DNA of 64,000 nucleotides. Source: Gnetum montanum (taxonomy: Eukaryota; Streptophyta; Gnetopsida; Gnetales; Gnetaceae). Each line of letters begins with the position of its first letter. The first letter of the stretch is position 1. The notes beneath the pieces are model-generated. The model did no database searches. It had not been told where the DNA came from and was given only the letters and a program-made list of their open reading frames with translations. The stretch lies in contig MNCI01011864.1 in assembly GCA_015680685.1 (NCBI GenBank), forward strand, positions 566,084 through 630,083, read 5' to 3'. Positions 33,111 to 44,150 of the stretch are shown here, piece after piece. The translations under genes and the position numbers were made by a program.

Positions 33111-35591
33111 AAACAATGGAGAGGCATTTGGACAATTAGCCGCTTGTGGTTGTAAGAACTTTTTTAGACTATTAGTTCTAAAGAAAGCTCTCTTCTTTCA
33201 TCAATTGTCCAAACCAATAGTAGGTTGAGGATTGATAGCCCTTATAGCGTTACATTGCTGCTGCTAGGTAGGAAGCTCACCTTGCATAGTTGGAACAAGT
33301 GGTAATGGAGCTGAGGGTAGAAGAGATGCGGACATATGAGATGGATAATACATCTTTGAAACATCACCCCAAGGAGAAGAAGTTCTACAGTACTTGGGGA
33401 TTTGGTAGTGAGGTTGAAGAGCAACGTGACTAGTAGAGTCACATGGAGAGATCAGCTGCTAAACATAATACCCGTATGGGTCAAGTTGATGGTAAGGATA
33501 CTATTGACATGGTGGTGGCATTCCACATGATTATGGGTGTTGCCACCATTGATACTATTCATTCAGTTGTGGTGGAGCTCCACTTGGATAATATGTCAAG
33601 GGTTGGTGAAACTGCCTAGGGTTACCTTGAGAATAAGGTAACCTTCTGGGTGTTTGTCGTCTGTTTAATCGTGGCTTTAATGCATACACCCCAAACTCTT
33701 GTAGATGTGACACCACTGGGAAACATCCCTTAGGATGGTCATATTGGCAACTCTCACATCTATCATCATTATTTATGTTTGAATCCACAAACTCTTCAAT
33801 GACAACAACCTTGCCCTTACCTTTGTTACATGTATACTCAACTTCTTTCTTTTTCCTCCTCTCTTGATCACTACTTGGTTCTCTAGAATCCTCTACTATT
33901 TTTAGGATAGTTTGAAATTTCTCATCTAGGGAGTTCCACATTTAATTTACCTTTTTCAATACTTCTGATGCAAATTTTTGAATGGGCAAAGTCTTTCTAT
34001 TCTTCATCTCTTCAAGTGGTGACTCTTCTTCATCTTCACAAAATCTAATTTTCTTCTTTTGAAGGGAAGAATCTCTATTGTACTCCTCTACACTTTCTCT
34101 TTTCCTCAACTCGTCTTTCTCCTTGGCAACTTGCTCCAATAATCTTTTTATTTGATGGGCTCTCAACTTGGATAGCCTTCATTGGGCATAAGTCCCAAGG
34201 GTTCTTCGCATTTCATACCTAAGCCCATCTACGAGATGGCGTAGTTGTTCCTTCTGTGAGTAACCATGGCCAAGACAACGATGTAATAATGAATAATACC
34301 AACCCATGGCAGCATCCAAGGATTCGTGTCCTCCTTATTTCCATCCTTGGATTTGCTTACGCAGGTTGGACACCTGGGAGTATGTTTGATACTTATCATT
34401 GAATAGTTCTAACATGGTACTCCATCGATGAATGGAGTCTAATTCTAAGGACTGATACCAACGTTTGGCTTCCTTGATCAGTGTTTGTGAAAACAACTTT
34501 AGCTTTTTCCACTCATTTTCTATATTTTGCAAGGCACATGCTTTGTGGAATGCTTGTAGATGGTTTTGAGGATCAGCATTGTATCCCCCTTCAAATTGTG
34601 GGATGTTATTCATGTCTAGTCTTTTGATCCTACTATCCTTCTAGTGCCTTGTTGGGATCCTAATGGCCTCTGTTATATCTAACATACTTTGAATGGCGAG
34701 TAAGGGTTCATCGTGATCATGTTGTCTATGGCATCTATGATTCCTATGTTGTTCCCTACTCTCCCTTCTTTCATGATGTGTCTCTTTGGACTACCCTTGT
34801 CCCCTTTCTCGATCATTTTATCTGTGATTTCTATTTTGCTTACCCTTGTCCTCATCGTCTTGCCCTTTGTGACTACATTCAAATCCCAAAGGATAGGGGG
34901 AAGGAGATGATGAAGGTGAAGAGGAAGGAGGACTGGCACCATGACAGTGCCTGTCACCTTCTCTTTGTTGGTCGCAGCCTCGATCACAGTTACAATTCAA
35001 ATGTTCATCATTGTCATGCATTCATGTTCCTTTTTCAGACCCTTTATATCTGTTGGTACCAGAACCTGGGTTATGAATAGTTGAATGAAGATTCTGATAT
35101 CCAAATCCTTGACTGAAGTCAGTGAGAGGAACATCGTTTTATGGAAAACCTCGCAAGGCAAGTTCACCACCCTCATTTTCACTTAGGACATATAGGACAT
35201 CCTGAGACCACTTCCCCTTCACAGATTTGTAATGTCTCTCCTGTTACAAATCCCTCTCATGTTGTGCCTCTATGGGTTGATAATCTCTTGAATCTTATCC
35301 ATGCACAATGTACTCCGATTGTAAGTGTTGCATACCAATTCGTGTGAGAGCATGAAGAAGCATGCTTGGGATTGAGTGATTGAGAAGTAACACTATGTTA
35401 CCTTCTAAATCATGCCATCGTAGTTGTTCATCCTGGTGGAGGATAAAGGTAAAGTCTAGTATATACTCATCAGGATGAGTGTATACCATGCAAAACTATT
35501 GGGGCACTGGTGGATCATCATCTGCACCCCACCTCTGATTGTTCATGGTGTTGGACCTAGTCAATGAAGCACTCTCATAAGAAGGAGACAT
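33111..35591 (-). pseudogene. gag: gag of element 2
   Basis: ATG at 35591 about 115 bp after the primer site. A single frame runs to the protease with only in-frame stops. Order of landmarks: V-Y-T-H-P-D-E-Y at 35485, serine/proline run and a basic R-E-S-R-E-Q-H tract (34950-34750), M-N-N-I-P-Q-F-E-G-G-Y at 34613, E-Q-V-A-K-E-K-D-E-L at 34140, and a compact knuckle C-E-S-C-Q-Y-D-H-P-K-G-C near 33760-33725. Several stops replace Gln or Gly codons that are intact in sister copies. Confidence 0.88.
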
Positions 35592-35707
35592 GATTGATTA
35601 TTCAATGTGTGATAACCTTTTTTGGTAATTGTAGGATAATTAACTCTAAGGGTTCATTTCAATGATGGAAGGATTTCCTAAGTTCTAATCAGCGCATAAA
35701 CAACAAA

Positions 35708-35727
35708 ATCCTCAGCAACAATGCCAA
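35708..35727 (-). other. Primer-binding site of element 2 (3 bp shorter)
   Basis: Minus strand reads TTGGCATTGTTGCTGAGGAT. Relative to the tRNA-Asp-type site of elements 1 and 3 it lacks three bases after TGGC and carries transitions. Confidence 0.65.
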
Positions 35728-36579
35728 TGATGAGTGATGAGGCACCCCTATGCCCAACCATACAAATACAAGCATTCACGTGCAATCCGATCGAACTCCA
35801 AGGATTAAGTGCTTATGCACCTACATAGAACAAGGATGAGTTATGCAATCATTTTCTTCCCAAGCTTAGTTGTAAGGGTCAATTGTATGGTTAAGTAAAC
35901 TTGAGGTATGTGATTTTTATTATTTTATGTTTTATTTTCCTGATGCTTAAAAGAGAGAAATGAGGTGATTTAATAACTAATTTGATTTAACTAGTTAACT
36001 ATTCTCTAACTACTCCTAACACCAGCATCTGTTCCCACTCTCCAAATACATCCTAAACCAATGTAACACTACTAGGATTACCAAATGTTAGTCATTACTA
36101 GGTTACCAAGTGTTCCCACGTATGCTCAGAGTGGTTGTGTTGAGTGTGTTAATTCATTGATAATTAACAGTTCAATAGAAATAACATTGATTAACTAATT
36201 AGAGCATCAAATAGCATGAAATGCAATAATTAAACTATTCTGAATGTTTCAAGGTTTATTACAAAGTTCATCTTTATTACCGGACACAAGGTGTGCTCAG
36301 GTACACAATGCTTGAATAAAGATCCATTTACTTTATGACTCCTACTACAGGTACTCAGAAATAATTCTAACTCTAGAAGGGAAAAACTGCAAGAGTTCNT
36401 ACTCAAAAATAATTCTAACTCTAGAAGGGAAAAACTGCAAGAGTTTAGCTAAGGGANCAAGTGCCCCTGTCTTCTATTTATAGCCAATGAGATAGGTTCT
36501 GACATTGCATGTCTGATATTGCTTCAACATCTTCGATATCATGTATCCGATATCAAGGGTTCGATATTGGGACTCATCA
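35728..36579 (-). repeat. 5' LTR of element 2
   Basis: The LTR is 852 bp with ends TGATGAG and CTCATCA. It pairs with 26579-27410. TATAAATA is at 36475-36482. Two N characters (36399, 36457) and a 46 bp near-identical duplication (36353-36398 and 36401-36446) are assembly artefacts; without them its length would approach that of the other LTR. Confidence 0.88.
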
Positions 36580-36900
36580 GGAATGCTTTAGTCCACAACT
36601 CTTAAAACTACTATTCATTGGAATATCATAGACACACTACTCCATGAATGGATCCCAATTCTTATGCATACCAACCAACTAATGGTTCATCAACTCAAAC
36701 TCTTAACTCCCTACCATCAATGCCACCACTAGTTATGCAAGGAGAGCTTCCAACATAGCCACAACAAACGAATGCTACCAAAGTAGTTAATAACAAGGAT
36801 ATGTAATGGTAAATAAACCCAAATCCAAGAAACATCCATTTTTTTAAGACAAGTCATGAAAAGATTCAGAGGGAAATTTCACCTACATCTACCATATCCA
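36580..36900 (+). pseudogene. gag: gag of element A, part 2
   Basis: Continues the gag of element A after the element 2 insertion. The text before the break (Y-Y-V-Q then P-I-S-L) and after it matches the uninterrupted gag C-terminus of element 5 near 61630-61760. The last part holds a proline-rich segment and an M-Q-G-E-L-P-T-like block at about 36735. Confidence 0.7.
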
Positions 36901-37600
36901 CACATACTCCTCAAGGGAACACTATGCTTCCAAGTTCTATGAATCTGAATTTGACCACTGTCATGCTTACTCAAACTGTAATGTCCTAAATTACAGCAAG
37001 AGCACTTCCAAAGAAGAAAACATAGCCTTGAAGTTCCTTAATATATCTTTAGATAACAGGACATAAACCTTGCAAGGCTATACTAGGCTGTAGGTCAAAA
37101 GTAAATCTAATTTCACAAGACATGTACAAAGCATGAAATCTTTCTCCACTAAATAAAAGCAACATTCAACTAGAGCTTGCAAATCACTTAGTCATTATTC
37201 CACTTGAACAAGTAGAAGATGTCATCACCATAATAAGTGGATGGTCTTATCCTATTGATTTCTTAGTTATACATGCTAGGGACAACAAAGAAGAATTTCC
37301 TATAATTATGGGAAGAGCATGGCTTAGCATTATAGCTGCTAAGCTCAACATTAGAGAGTTGTCCTTGGAAATTTCCAAAGAACATGAAGCTAGAATCATA
37401 CAAAGACACCAAGTACCATGTATTGCATACAACAATAGGAGATGCAATTGCATGCAAAAAAATGGATCATAAAACAAGAAATCAATACAACATGCAATCA
37501 ATGTATAGAAGACATGTCTGTGTAAAAAATTTTGTATGCAGTAGTCATAAAATCACAAGATACCCAATGACTGATTACTGAAAAAGAGACAAATTATTAT
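36901..37600 (+). pseudogene. Aspartic protease of element A
   Basis: The frame with N-L-I-S-Q-D-M-Y-K-A, L-E-L-A-N-H, S-G-W-S-Y-P-I-D-F-L-V-I and I-I-M-G-R-A-W-L-S (37300-37330) matches the other Athila-like proteases. The active-site triplet at 37086-37094 reads Gly-Cys-Arg where Asp-Ser-Gly is expected, so it is inactive at all three positions. Confidence 0.75.
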
Positions 37601-38720
37601 ATGTGCATGGAACCATTGAATAAAAGCACAAGTGCCTATGTTGAGAAAACAAACAAAATAGAACAATTAAGAATGAAAAATCCTTATGTACAATCACATG
37701 AAGAAGAAGAGATCAAATGGGGATAGTCAAAGATCCAAGAAAAGTATGAACCAAAATTGTTAGAGTTGAAAGCCCTACCAAACGTACTAGAGTATGCTTT
37801 TCTAAATAACAAAAATCCAGTAATTACAAATGCTAATCTTAATAAAAAATAAAAGAAAAGATTATTTGAAGTGGTAAATAAATGGCCAACAACATTTTCA
37901 TGTTCCTATGATGAAATAATAAGTATAGATCCATGCATATGTCAACCCTAAATCTATACAGATCCAACTGTTAAACCTTGTCGCTAACCACAAAGAAGAC
38001 TAAATCCTAAACTTAAAGAAGTGATCAAATAAGAATTGGAAAAACTATTAAAAGCAAGGTTCCTCTATCCAATAGCAGACAATGAATGGATCAATCCCTT
38101 AGTCATTGTTCCAAGGAAAGATACTAAGTGGAGGATCTACATCGAGTTTCGATTATTGAATTTAGCAACATTCAAAGATCACTTTCACTTACCATTTGTT
38201 GACCAAGTCCTTAATACTATTGTAGGATGTTAGTACTACAATTTCCTCGACGAGAACAATGGGTATAACCAAATCTACATTGCACCATAAGATTAAGAGA
38301 AGAATACATTCACTAGTTCATAAGGGATGTTTGCCTACAAGCAAATGCCTTTTAGCTTGTGTAATGCTCCCACTACCTTTCAAAGACTTGTATTGAGTGT
38401 CTTCCAAAAACAAATTGGCAATGGAGTGGAAGTATTCAGGGATGACTTTTCCACATATGGGCTAGACTTTAAACAAGCCTTGGACCAACTAGAACAAGTT
38501 CTGAAAAGATGTGTTAAAAATAATCTAAAGCTTAATTGGTAGAAAAGCCATTTAATGGTCCAAGATGGTATTGTTATGGAACATAAAATATCTCAAGAAA
38601 GAATAGAGGTAGATCTTAATAAGATTAAGAGTTATTCAAAATATCACCTAGCAGTCATAAACTATTAAGGATGTCATATCACCCCTTGGCCATATAGGAC
38701 ATTACAGAAGGTTTATTGAG
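37601..38720 (+). pseudogene. Reverse transcriptase of element A
   Basis: P-L-V-I-V-P-R-K-D near 38095, W-R-I-Y-I-E-F-R-L-L-N, F-S-L-C-N-A-P-T-T-F near 38350 and the active site F-R-D-D-F at 38435-38449 are visible. Both Asp residues of the core survive, but Met before them is Arg. Stops and at least one frameshift split the domain. Confidence 0.82.
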
Positions 38721-39380
38721 AATTTTTTAAAGATCACAAAGCTACTAGTAGAACTTACAGAGAAAGATGCATCATTCTAATGGATAGATCAATGTAAGAA
38801 GGCATTCAAGATATTAAAATAGAAGCTAATTGAAACACCAATCCTTCGATCTCTAGATTCATACAAGCCCTTTCACATTATTACAAACACTTCAAATTGT
38901 GCACTGGAAGTAGTACTCACTCAACTGGATGATCAAAAATGACCCTATTACATACACTACTTTAGTTGAAGCATTATGAGGACATAACTTGACTACAACA
39001 CTACAGAAAAGGAGCTTATGGCCATGGTGTACACACTTGAAAATTTAGACATTATGTGCTCAAGTATATCATTTATGACCACATGAATCATAGTGCCATC
39101 AGATTTCTAATGAATAAACTAGCGATCAGTCCAGGGATGATACAATGGCTTGTTATATTATAGGAGTTTGACATCACCATGATAGACAAAAAGGACACTG
39201 AAAATGTTGCACCTGATGATTTGTCAAGACTAATATGGGAACTATAAGAACATGATGAATCATTATCAGACCAATTTCCTAACGAAAATTTATTTACAAG
39301 AATAATAATGGCTATCAACACAACAGAAAATTCATGGATTACTAATTACATGACTTAGCTCACTACACAAGAGCTTCCTG
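38721..39380 (+). pseudogene. RNase H of element A
   Basis: Landmarks: P-F-H-I-I-T-N-T-S-N near 38870 (first catalytic position altered), V-V-L-T-Q-L-D-D-Q-K, T-T-E-K-E-L-M-A-M-V-Y near 39005 and a D-H-M-N-like block near 39080. The frame then shifts and stops are frequent. Confidence 0.7.
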
Positions 39381-39681
39381 TTAAGTGAAACAAGAAACAA
39401 AAGGAACAATTCCACCACAAAGTTAAACAATATATGAAAATTAGTGGAAATCTTTACAAGATATGCATTGATGAACTCATAATATGGTGCATTCCAAAAG
39501 AGAGCCAACAAAGAACTCTACAAGATGCACATGAGGAACCATGTGATGTACATTATGCAGTATGTAGAACAATACTAAAGTTAATGATGGCAAGTTAATT
39601 TTAGCCTACCATATTAAGAGATGCATACTAATTAATCCAATCTTGTGAAAAATGGCAACATGACAAAGGACTAATGGCCAG
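39381..39681 (+). pseudogene. Integrase of element A, zinc-binding part
   Basis: Reads G-N-L-Y-K then W-C-I-P, an altered H-H-C-C region with C-E-K-W-Q-H-D-K-G near 39640. It is cut at 39681 by element 3 and continues at 49667. Confidence 0.65.
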
Positions 39682-40702
39682 TGATGAGCGGCAAGGTACC
39701 TCTACGCTCAACCATACGAATACGAGCATTTCACACACAATCCAGTCGAATTCCAAGGACTAAGTGCTTATGTGCCCTTGTGGAACAAGGATGGGTTGGT
39801 TCATCATTGTCTTCCCAAGCTTACCTTTATGTCAAGATTGTATGGTTAAGTAAGCTTGAGGCATATGATTTTTATAGCTTTTATGTTTTTATGTCCTAGG
39901 CTAGTAGGGAAGGAGAGAGGTAACTAAGTGAATAATTTAACTTAACTACTCATTAACTAAGTTCAAACTAATCCTAACACCAACAACTGTTCCCACTTGC
40001 CGTACACATCTTGAACTAGGGCAACACTGCTAAGATTACCAAATTCTAATCATTACTGGGTTACCAAGCATTACAGGCNGGGCAACACTGCTAAGATTAC
40101 CAAATTCTAATCATTACTGGGTTACCAAGCATTACAGGCATGCTCGAAGTGGTTGTGCTTGTGTAATTTAACGATTTTCTTAATTGATAAAAATGAATTG
40201 GTGTGCTAATAACATAAATGTAAAGTGCATAAAATAAAATAAATGCATAAGAAAATAAAATAAAATAAATGCGTAAGAAAATAAATCTTAAGTGCTGCAA
40301 GGATGAATCAAAGAGCTCATCTTTATTACCAACACAATGGTGTGCTCAGGTACATCAATGCTTGAATAAAGATTTGTCCATACTTAGACCTCCTACTACG
40401 AGTACTGGAAAATACTGTAACTTTCAAATAGACTATAAGAGTTTCGCTACCTGATTGCTAAAAAAATTCCTTCCAATTATGTGCTTGGGCATTATATTTA
40501 TAGGCTTGGGAGCAACTACTCTAATAATTAGAGTAACCGCTCTAATAATTAGAATAACTACCAAAGTAACTACTAGAGTAACCACTCTAATAATTACAGT
40601 AACCAAGAGTAACCACTCTAATAATTAGAGTAACTACTAGAGTAACCACTCTAATAATTAGAATAACTGCTAGAGTAACTACTAGAGTAACCGCTCTCAT
40701 CA
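39682..40702 (-). repeat. 3' LTR of element 3
   Basis: The LTR is 1,021 bp with ends TGATGAG and CTCATCA. It includes a 60 bp artefactual duplication around the N at 40079, so the true length is near 960 bp, matching the 951 bp 5' LTR. TATAAATA is at 40495-40502, and the region beyond it to the tip is the palindrome array. Confidence 0.9.
40507..40695. repeat. Palindrome array in U3 of element 3 (3' copy)
   Basis: Repeats of CTCTAATAATTAGAGTAAC and shorter ACTAGAGTAAC units, many centred on the palindrome TCTAATAATTAGA. They fill the whole interval between the LTR tip and the TATA box. Position and symmetry suggest clustered binding sites for a dimeric DNA-binding protein, which is inference. 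Confidence 0.85.
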
Positions 40703-40720
40703 TACCCCCATGACTGAATG
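40703..40720 (-). other. Polypurine tract of element 3
   Basis: Minus strand CATTCAGTCATGGGGGTA directly before the 3' LTR, the same as in element 2. Confidence 0.88.
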
Positions 40721-42442
40721 AAAAATCATCCTTGAGTATAGAAGAAGAGAAACAAGTTCTTTACAAAATATATTAGGGGGATGTGCACTTATTTGACTAA
40801 CATGCAAAGTGACACAGAGAAAACAGACAAATACAAAAGTGCCCAAGCATACAATATCACAATTACGTAAAAAATTGGTGTTCATGACAATTAGGAAAGA
40901 ACACCAACAGATCCAAAGGACATCCAACCCCTCCTGGCAATAGAAGAATGAGGGAGAGGTAAAAGAGATCCAACGGTCATGAACAATCTCCCATGAGTGA
41001 TATGGTTGCATCCTCCTTGGTGACAATAGTTCTACTTCCAATCCACGCTTCCCACTACAATCACAACAAAACCAAGGATTAGTATATATAATACATAAAT
41101 AATGGCTAAATACCTTATCTCGTCGCTAATTTTATCTAGCCAAGTTGTGATTGTGATAGATTGCTTGCTTGATATTATTAGTGGAAAGACTAATGAATGG
41201 GTTAAATAATAGAAGCGATCCATACAATTCAGAGAAAGCTTGACACAAGGAGTAGTGGAAAGAGGGTATTCACAANNNNNNNNNNNNNNNNNNNNNNNNN
41301 NNNNNNNNNNNNNNNNNNNNNNNNNNNNNNNNNNNNNNNNNNNNNNNNNNNNNNNNNNNNNNNNNNNNNNNNNNNNNNNNNNNNNNNNNNNNNNNNNNNN
41401 NNNNNNNNNNNNNNNNNNNNNNNNNNNNNNNNNNNNNNNNNNNNNNNNNNNNNNNNGTATTTCATGGTTAAGATAACTAAGTAGAACTCATCCCAAATCA
41501 AGACTCAAACCAACCACATTCAGTGACCTTGCATCAATACACTTGGTCAATCCATCCTCTTGAGGCAACAAGAATGCTTCCACAAAGAGTGACCACCATC
41601 CCAAGGAGAGCGATATGGAGAACCAAGAAGTGAGAAAGGGTCATAGTTAGAAGGAACCTTCAGGCATGGGTAACATGTCTTTCTAGTTCCATAACCAACG
41701 CTTGCAGCCCATATTGCTTTATCATGTCTAAGTAGTGTGCTTTGAATTCTCACCTTTTTCTCTTTTTTCTCTCCTTTTTTTTTGATGCATGAGAACCACA
41801 CCATGCAAAGACTTATTTTTATTCACTTAGCTTCCTGATATTTGAATAATGTCATAATGGCAAAAAACCCAAGAAAAAGCATCGAAGCACCTAAGAGAAT
41901 GGCTAGCAAGAATGCATCGAATCCCCTTAAAGTCACATCCTTTTCATCCTTTGAGTCTTTCCTTAGTTTGAAAAATACCCAACCACCAATTAATTAATAA
42001 GTTTACTTAGAAAAAGAGGATTGTACACTTCCAAGCCAAAGGAGACCATAGAGTTGTATGGATGAGTGGACGGCATGGACTCATTTCCTGTTTTGCCAAA
42101 AGAACCATACCTTAATATTAGCATCATAATTCAAATGTAAAAACTAAACATTAGCAATCAATATGATATAATTCAATCCACCATCATGAGCACTTATTAG
42201 ATGACAATTAAAAGTAAATCAAGCAAACAAAGAAACAGTAAAAACATGAACGATGATGTAAAACAAAAATAAGAAAAGTTGAAAGAATGTGTAAAAAAAA
42301 AAATTCAAAAAAAACTAAGGGCCTAAAATGGTTAGCATAGGTGGCCATCTCCCCCAGAACTAAGTTGGAAGGAGGAGATCCGAAATAGTGAGTAGGGTTG
42401 TCCATCAAGTGAGGTAGCATGTGTACTAGTTGTCTTAAGCTC
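40721..42442 (-). other. 3' non-coding region of element 3
   Basis: Non-coding DNA with an assembly gap at 41276-41456. It shares with elements 2 and 5 a second G-rich tract (42345-42363) and an A-rich hairpin (41747-41795). No env-like frame is visible. Confidence 0.65.
41276..41456. other. Assembly gap, 181 N
   Basis: Run of N inside the 3' non-coding region of element 3. Alignment to element 2 suggests the missing sequence is ordinary element DNA. Confidence 0.99.
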
Positions 42443-43490
42443 CTAGAAAGGTTTGGTTTGTTGCATGTTGACCAAAAGTTTCTTATCCAGGCTCTCAGGT
42501 TTGTATATTATCATTGCCCCTGAAGGAAAAGTTGCATAAATAATATAAGGTCCTTCCCACAGTGTTTGAAATTTAGTACATTGTGGCACATGTGTGGGAT
42601 TCCAATAGAGAACCTTATCTTCTGGTTGATATTTAACTTTCCTAATTCTTAGGACATGACGTTGTTTATTGAAGGCCTTGTGCAATTCATTAGATGACAA
42701 GGCAGCTAATTGGTTTTCATCTAGCAAATTAAAAGTTACTAACCATTGTTTCTGTGCTAGATCAAGGACAAGGTTGAGGTCACATGTCATGGATAGTGTA
42801 CAGAGCTTAGTTTGAATGGGAAGAGTTGGTAATTTACCATACACTAACTCATAGGGAGAGTAGCCTGTAGGGAGTTTCTATGTGGAGTGGTATGCCCAAA
42901 GAGCATCGTTCAGTTTAGTGCTCCAGTCTCGTGTAAACTTGCTAATGGTTCTTGTCAATATCTTTGTAATTTCCCTATTGGTGACTTCTACTTGACCGTT
43001 CGCTTGGGGGTGGTATGCTGTAGTCAATTTATGCTCAACCCTAAGCATTGCATTAATTTTCGAAAAGTTGCACCTGTGAAGTGTATACCATTGTTTAAAA
43101 TAAATGCACATGGCACACCAAACCTGTTTATGATTTGTTGTTGAACAAATCATGCAGCTGTAGATGATGTACAATCTTTAACAGCAGCTACTTCAGCCCA
43201 TTTTGTTAGGTAATCAATGGCATGAATAATATAAACTTTTCCATTGCACATTGGTGTAATCGGCCCCATAAACTCAGTTCCCCAAATGTCGAAGGGTTCT
43301 AATGGTTGAATCCATTATTGTGGGCCCTCCATTCTAGCAGTCATTTCCCCATCACGTTGACAGTGCTCACAAGATTGGGCAAAATGATGGGCATCCCCAA
43401 ATAATGTAGGCCAATAATATCCTGCAAGTAAGATCTTGATGGCCATTCATCTCCCAGCATAATGACCCCCACAAGGACCCTCATGAGTGT
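42443..43490 (-). pseudogene. Integrase of element 3
   Basis: The core begins with G-P-I-T-P-M near 43260 and A-I-D-Y-L-T-K-W-A-E (first Asp kept). The second Asp position reads Asn in F-I-L-N-N-G-I-H-F near 43080-43110. After a frameshift near 43050, H-P-Q-A-N-G-Q-V-E-V-T-N-R-E keeps the catalytic Glu. The C-terminal domain at 42844-42443 is open for 133 codons and includes V-L-Y-W-N-P and L-W-E-G-P-Y, ending K-K-L-L-V-N-M-Q-Q-T-K-P-F. Confidence 0.87.
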
Positions 43491-43639
43491 CTTGGAGAAC
43501 TCATAGTTGATCTATATTGGGAACACATCATCAAACCAAGCCATCGGGACACACTTTGTAAAGTTGCCCATTGATCTTGATAAAATACTTGGCTCGGTGA
43601 AGAAACTGTTGTTTCTTCTTAAGGTTTTACTCTTGTGGT

Positions 43640-44150
43640 GTTTATTGGATGAGGAGATAGGTAAGAATGCTACTGTACCAGTTTGTCTCTGTGGTTGATT
43701 GATTATTCACTACACTAGCAAAGAGGAATTCATCAGGGAAATGATTAGAAATGTGATATTCATCCTCTTTGTTGTCCCATTGCAACCGAGATAAATGATC
43801 AGCAACTACTTTCTCGGTGCCCTTGCAATCGATCATCGTTAAATCAAACTCTTATAAGATTACAAACCATCATATGATACGAGGGCTTACCATTGGCTTA
43901 TTCATGAGGAACTAGATTGCACTATGATCTGTATGTATATATACTTTATATTTCAATACATAGTGTCTAAAATTTTCTAATGTAAACACTACGGCCATTA
44001 ATTCTTTCTCTGTGGTCGTGTAGTTAAGTTGTGCACTAGCGATACTTCTACTTGCATAGTGGATGTAATAAGGATGCTTCTGGTTATCTAACTGTGTAAG
44101 TATAGCTCCTAAAGCATAGTTGGGCGCATCATTCATGATATGGAATGGTT
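43640..44150 (-). pseudogene. RNase H of element 3
   Basis: Open from 44136: D-A-P-N-Y-A-L-G-A-I-L-T-Q, Y-Y-I-H-Y-A-S-R-S, L-N-Y-T-T-T-E-K-E-L-M-A-V-V-F and I-H-T-D-H-S-A-I. The last block, V-V-A-D-H-L-S-R-L at about 43800, has a single copy, unlike element 2. Confidence 0.85.

Larger units (their letters stand above)
26579..36579 (-). mobile_element. Athila-like Ty3/gypsy element 2, full length
   Basis: A complete minus-strand element of 10,001 bp. In its own direction it has 5' LTR (36579-35728), primer site, gag-protease in one frame, RT, RNase H, integrase, about 2 kb of 3' non-coding DNA, polypurine tract and 3' LTR (27410-26579). Both flanks read GGAAT (26574-26578 and 36580-36584), a perfect 5 bp target duplication. 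The insertion splits gag of element A. Its genes hold stops and a mutated integrase codon, so it is inactive, although the protease and RT active sites look intact. Confidence 0.92.

Noticed and set aside
34679-34987. 102-codon minus frame and overlapping plus frames
   Set aside because: Alternative frames of the element 2 gag low-complexity tract; the gag frame itself explains the region.
40507-40695. CRISPR-like regular repeats
   Set aside because: Units are contiguous palindromes without unique spacers, in a plant LTR, and are repeated in the partner LTR.
41276-41456. Open frames made of X
   Set aside because: They are translations of the run of N.
42443-42844. 133-codon minus frame as a host gene
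   Set aside because: It is the integrase C-terminal domain of element 3, matching the same part of elements 2, 5 and A.
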